The notes under the pieces: model-generated
What the model was told of the DNA's origin: nothing
What the model saw: only the letters and a program-made list of their open reading frames with translations
Databases searched by the model: none
Translations under genes and position numbers: made by a program
Source of the DNA: an uncultured Saprospirales bacterium
GTDB lineage: Bacteria > Bacteroidota > Bacteroidia > Chitinophagales > JADIYW01
Assembly (NCBI GenBank): GCA_938008535.1
Contig: CALLKF010000022.1
Coordinates: forward strand, 1-9,182
Direction: 5' to 3'
DNA length: 9,182 nt
Part shown: positions 7,560-9,182 of the stretch, piece by piece
Position numbering within the stretch: position 1 is the stretch's first letter
Layout of the letters: every line of letters begins with the position of its first letter

Positions 7560-7579
7560 TACATCAATAATGTGATGTA
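7560..7579. promoter_or_regulatory. Inverted repeat TACATCA-N6-TGATGTA
   Basis: A perfect 7-bp inverted repeat with a 6-bp spacer lies about 150 bp before the DUF2061 start. Its length and spacing suit a dimeric regulator site, or a small hairpin. It differs from the TCTAT motif, and I see no second copy in the window. The function is unknown. Confidence 0.35.
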
Positions 7580-7698
7580 TAAAACAGACAGCAAGTCTAT
7601 ATCATATTTTTTAACCAGCTTCAAAGGTTGATTCGTCCGATTTTCTAATTCTCTAATCAAAAGGAAAAAATTCTCTAAAAATAATTACTTTCACATTG

Positions 7699-7728
7699 TC
7701 TATGGAAATAATAGATTTAATAGATTAA
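7699..7728 (+). promoter_or_regulatory. Shared operator motif, copy 3 (DUF2061 gene)
   Basis: The site has TCTAT (7699-7703), 7 bp, ATAGATTTA, then ATAGATTAA, ending right against the ATG at 7729. The TCTAT/ATAGA inverted repeat has the same 7-bp spacer as copy 2, and AATAGATT is directly repeated 9 bp apart. A weak -7-like TTACTTTC lies at about 7685-7692 just upstream. The transcript would then start inside the site, which fits repression by a bound protein. Confidence 0.6.
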
Positions 7729-8163
7729 ATGAAACAACAACACATTATTAGTTTTGGAAAAGGTGTTTCATGGCGCATAGTTGCCACCTGTGATACTATT
7801 CTACTTTCCTATATTTATACAGGTAGTATCGGAAATTCGTTAAAAATTGGATTTGTTGAAGTATTTACAAAAATAATTTTGTTCTACATACACGAACGTG
7901 TTTGGTTAAATATAAAATGGGGCACCAAAATCAAAGCTATATTGCAGGAAAATGAGAACAATAACATAGATGTAATTACTAAAGAAAAAATGCTGACAGA
8001 AGAAGAGCATTATAGAAGCTTAATAAAAGGTATAAGTTGGCGATTTTTTGGAACATTAGATACCATTATCATCGCAACATTTATAACTGGTGATTATTCA
8101 AAAGCATTAAAACTTGGTGCAACTTGGGGTTGTGATAGTGGTTCGGTCTGTTGCGATATATAA
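7729..8163 (+). CDS. Tandem DUF2061 membrane protein, 3' end lost at a junction
   Basis: The first DUF2061 domain is complete (about residues 9-65): FGKGVSWRIVATCDTILLSY, then VEVFTKIILFYIHERVW. A charged linker (66-94) leads to a second domain that starts normally (SLIKGISWRFFGTLDTIIIA, from residue 97) but stops matching after KLGAT (residue 132). The expected EVFTK...HERVW half is replaced by TWGCDSGSVCCDI and a stop. The true gene is therefore truncated near 8121-8125, and the last 12 or so residues are read-through into unrelated DNA. DUF2061 proteins are small inner-membrane proteins of unknown biochemical function, often encoded with sulfate-activation and PAPS-reduction genes in Bacteroidota. 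Here the gene has the same upstream motif as the receptor and TSUP operons. The missing continuation is where such genes might be expected. Confidence 0.85.
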   Translation: MKQQHIISFGKGVSWRIVATCDTILLSYIYTGSIGNSLKIGFVEVFTKIILFYIHERVWLNIKWGTKIKAILQENENNNIDVITKEKMLTEEEHYRSLIKGISWRFFGTLDTIIIATFITGDYSKALKLGATWGCDSGSVCCDI

Positions 8164-9182
8164 TCAAGTACAATGTAATTTGATACTATATCACGACTTT
8201 CTCTATTGATGTCTGGATTTAGATTCTGTAAATTCTGGATTATTTTGTAAGTGTAATATTGGGAGTTTACATGCAAGCCACCTCCTGTGGGGTTATAGTT
8301 GGTTGTTCTGGTCTCCAACGGTAGATTTTTCATTTGAGACTCATAAACTCTTTTCAAAACAGGGATAGTTGTCTTAGGTCTGAAATTAGATTGTGTAATG
8401 TAGTTTAAGTTTTGTACTAAATCGTAAACATAGTAGTATTCTGTTTTGGTATAAACATTGGGTAATTGGGGGGAATATTTTTTAACTGAAGCTAATCCAA
8501 AGGAAGGCGCAAAACTTAACCTGGTACCAGCTGTGTAGGCAGATCCCAGCAGTGGAGTAAAAGCAGCACTTGAAGTAGGAAATCCTTTATGGTCAGCATC
8601 AAAATAGGTAAATGCAGTAATGCTGGAAATAGGGTTTCCGGCAGTCGGGTACTTAGTTTCAAAAATGGTATCAACGCATAAGAAAAAGGAGTTAAGATAT
8701 TCACGTGAATTGCCGTTTAAAAGCCATCTGTAAGCATTATTTAAATATTTCACACCGCCAGCATAGGTTGGATAATGAGTAAACAGAGGTATGCTGTTAG
8801 CGTTTGGATCATTTGCCAGCCAGGTTTTTAATGAATTATAATAACTATCGGTGGTGCGGGGCACAATGTGGGCCACAAAGAGGGCGCCGGCCATCGCCGT
8901 CAAGGCGGTGCTGACCAAAAGCGCCTGGGTGGTGGCCGTTTGCCATCGGCGATGAATGAGTTGTTTGCCCAGCCAGAGACTTGCCCAGCCCCCCAGCAAA
9001 ATGGGGATGGCAAAGTCGAACGCTGTTTTTAGCGTGCGTAGCCGAATTTTTTCTACCTGCCACTTGGTGCGCAGAATACGGTCTAAGTGAAAACCCCAAA
9101 TATCATAGATCATCAACTGGCCGCCAATGAGCCAGTAGCCGCCTAAAACCACCCCAAGGGTGATGAGCATGATCAAAGCACC
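8094..9182 (-). CDS. Unrecognised membrane-anchored protein, truncated at both ends
   Basis: The frame is open from the window edge (9182) to a stop at 8094, so the N-terminus lies outside; the only starts near the edge are a TTG at 9176 and an ATG at 9170. Numbering from 9176, hydrophobic helices lie at about 3-22, 52-70 and 84-105 (for example DFAIPILLGGWASLWLG). A region of about 240 residues rich in Tyr, Asn, Thr and Ser follows, with no motif I can name. The helical part is about 55% GC (up to 70% near 8881-8940) and the soluble part about 37%, switching near residue 108 (8850). The last 8 residues come from antisense DUF2061 DNA, so the native C-terminus is also lost. Neither family nor host is identified; it probably belongs to a different genome or locus from the left 8.1 kb. 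Confidence 0.5.
   Translation of the reverse strand, partial: GALIMLITLGVVLGGYWLIGGQLMIYDIWGFHLDRILRTKWQVEKIRLRTLKTAFDFAIPILLGGWASLWLGKQLIHRRWQTATTQALLVSTALTAMAGALFVAHIVPRTTDSYYNSLKTWLANDPNANSIPLFTHYPTYAGGVKYLNNAYRWLLNGNSREYLNSFFLCVDTIFETKYPTAGNPISSITAFTYFDADHKGFPTSSAAFTPLLGSAYTAGTRLSFAPSFGLASVKKYSPQLPNVYTKTEYYYVYDLVQNLNYITQSNFRPKTTIPVLKRVYESQMKNLPLETRTTNYNPTGGGLHVNSQYYTYKIIQNLQNLNPDINRESRDIVSNYIVLDYISQQTEPLSQPQVAPSFNAFE
8115..8130. other. Chimeric junction
   Basis: At about 8121-8125 the plus-strand DUF2061 domain loses homology in mid-domain. The minus-strand gene ends by reading 8 codons of antisense DUF2061 sequence (APSFNAFE) before its stop at 8094. Two unrelated genes broken at the same point, with a composition change on the right, mean that two sequences are joined here. 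No insertion-sequence ends, target duplication or att-like core is visible. Confidence 0.75.

Larger units (their letters stand above)
7112..7728. other. 617-bp intergenic region without a convincing gene
   Basis: In order it holds a terminator (7141-7179), ten 21-bp tandem repeats (7217-7433), a TTTTGGC/GCCAAAA hairpin (7467-7487), a double T8 tract (7520-7536), an inverted repeat (7560-7579) and the DUF2061 operator (7699-7728). The stretch 7580-7680 shows nothing recognisable to me. Confidence 0.7.

Noticed and set aside
8118..8163. DUF2061 tail TWGCDSGSVCCDI as a natural Cys-rich C-terminus
   Set aside because: It replaces the expected second half of the domain exactly where the opposing gene also breaks, so it is junction read-through.

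Overview
The window reads as Bacteroidota DNA, probably from a flavobacterium-like lineage. The first ~8.1 kb is AT-rich. Its outer-membrane receptor carries an N-terminal carboxypeptidase-regulatory-like domain. Starts lack Shine-Dalgarno sequences, and several genes have TAnnTTTG-type -7 boxes.

Layout. 44-712 (-) encodes an unrecognised, probably exported Cys-containing protein whose first codons lie in a 5-bp tandem repeat. 845-2215 (+) encodes a secreted GH20-like protein that has lost its catalytic motifs. It faces, tail to tail with a 4-bp gap, an SMR/DMT-type four-helix membrane protein (2220-2552, -) that lacks the signature TM1 glutamate. Then come a TonB-dependent receptor (2761-5376), a DUF2490 outer-membrane protein (5451-6245) and, 2 bp later, a TauE/SafE (TSUP) permease (6248-7111), followed by a terminator. 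The 617-bp gap after it holds ten 21-bp tandem repeats and a separate inverted repeat. At 7729 a protein with two DUF2061 domains begins. It is cut off inside its second domain at about 8121-8125. The rest of the window is a minus-strand gene of different composition (about 37% GC, then about 55%), open at the window end. Both genes break at the same point, so I read this as a chimeric join, either an assembly error or a real rearrangement.

How the genes work together. The main finding is a 30-bp motif (TCTAT, 7 bp, RTAGATTT, then a second TAG 9 bp after the first) just upstream of three starts: the receptor (2702-2731), DUF2490-TSUP (5417-5446) and DUF2061 (7699-7728). Seventeen of 30 positions are identical in all three, and I found no fourth full copy. 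The three transcription units therefore look co-regulated. TSUP and DUF2061 proteins are often found near sulfate-assimilation genes in Bacteroidota. My inference is a sulfur-responsive uptake/export regulon: an outer-membrane receptor for a sulfur-bearing or other bulky ligand, an outer-membrane barrel, an inner-membrane anion permease and a small membrane protein. The ligand and the regulator are not visible here.
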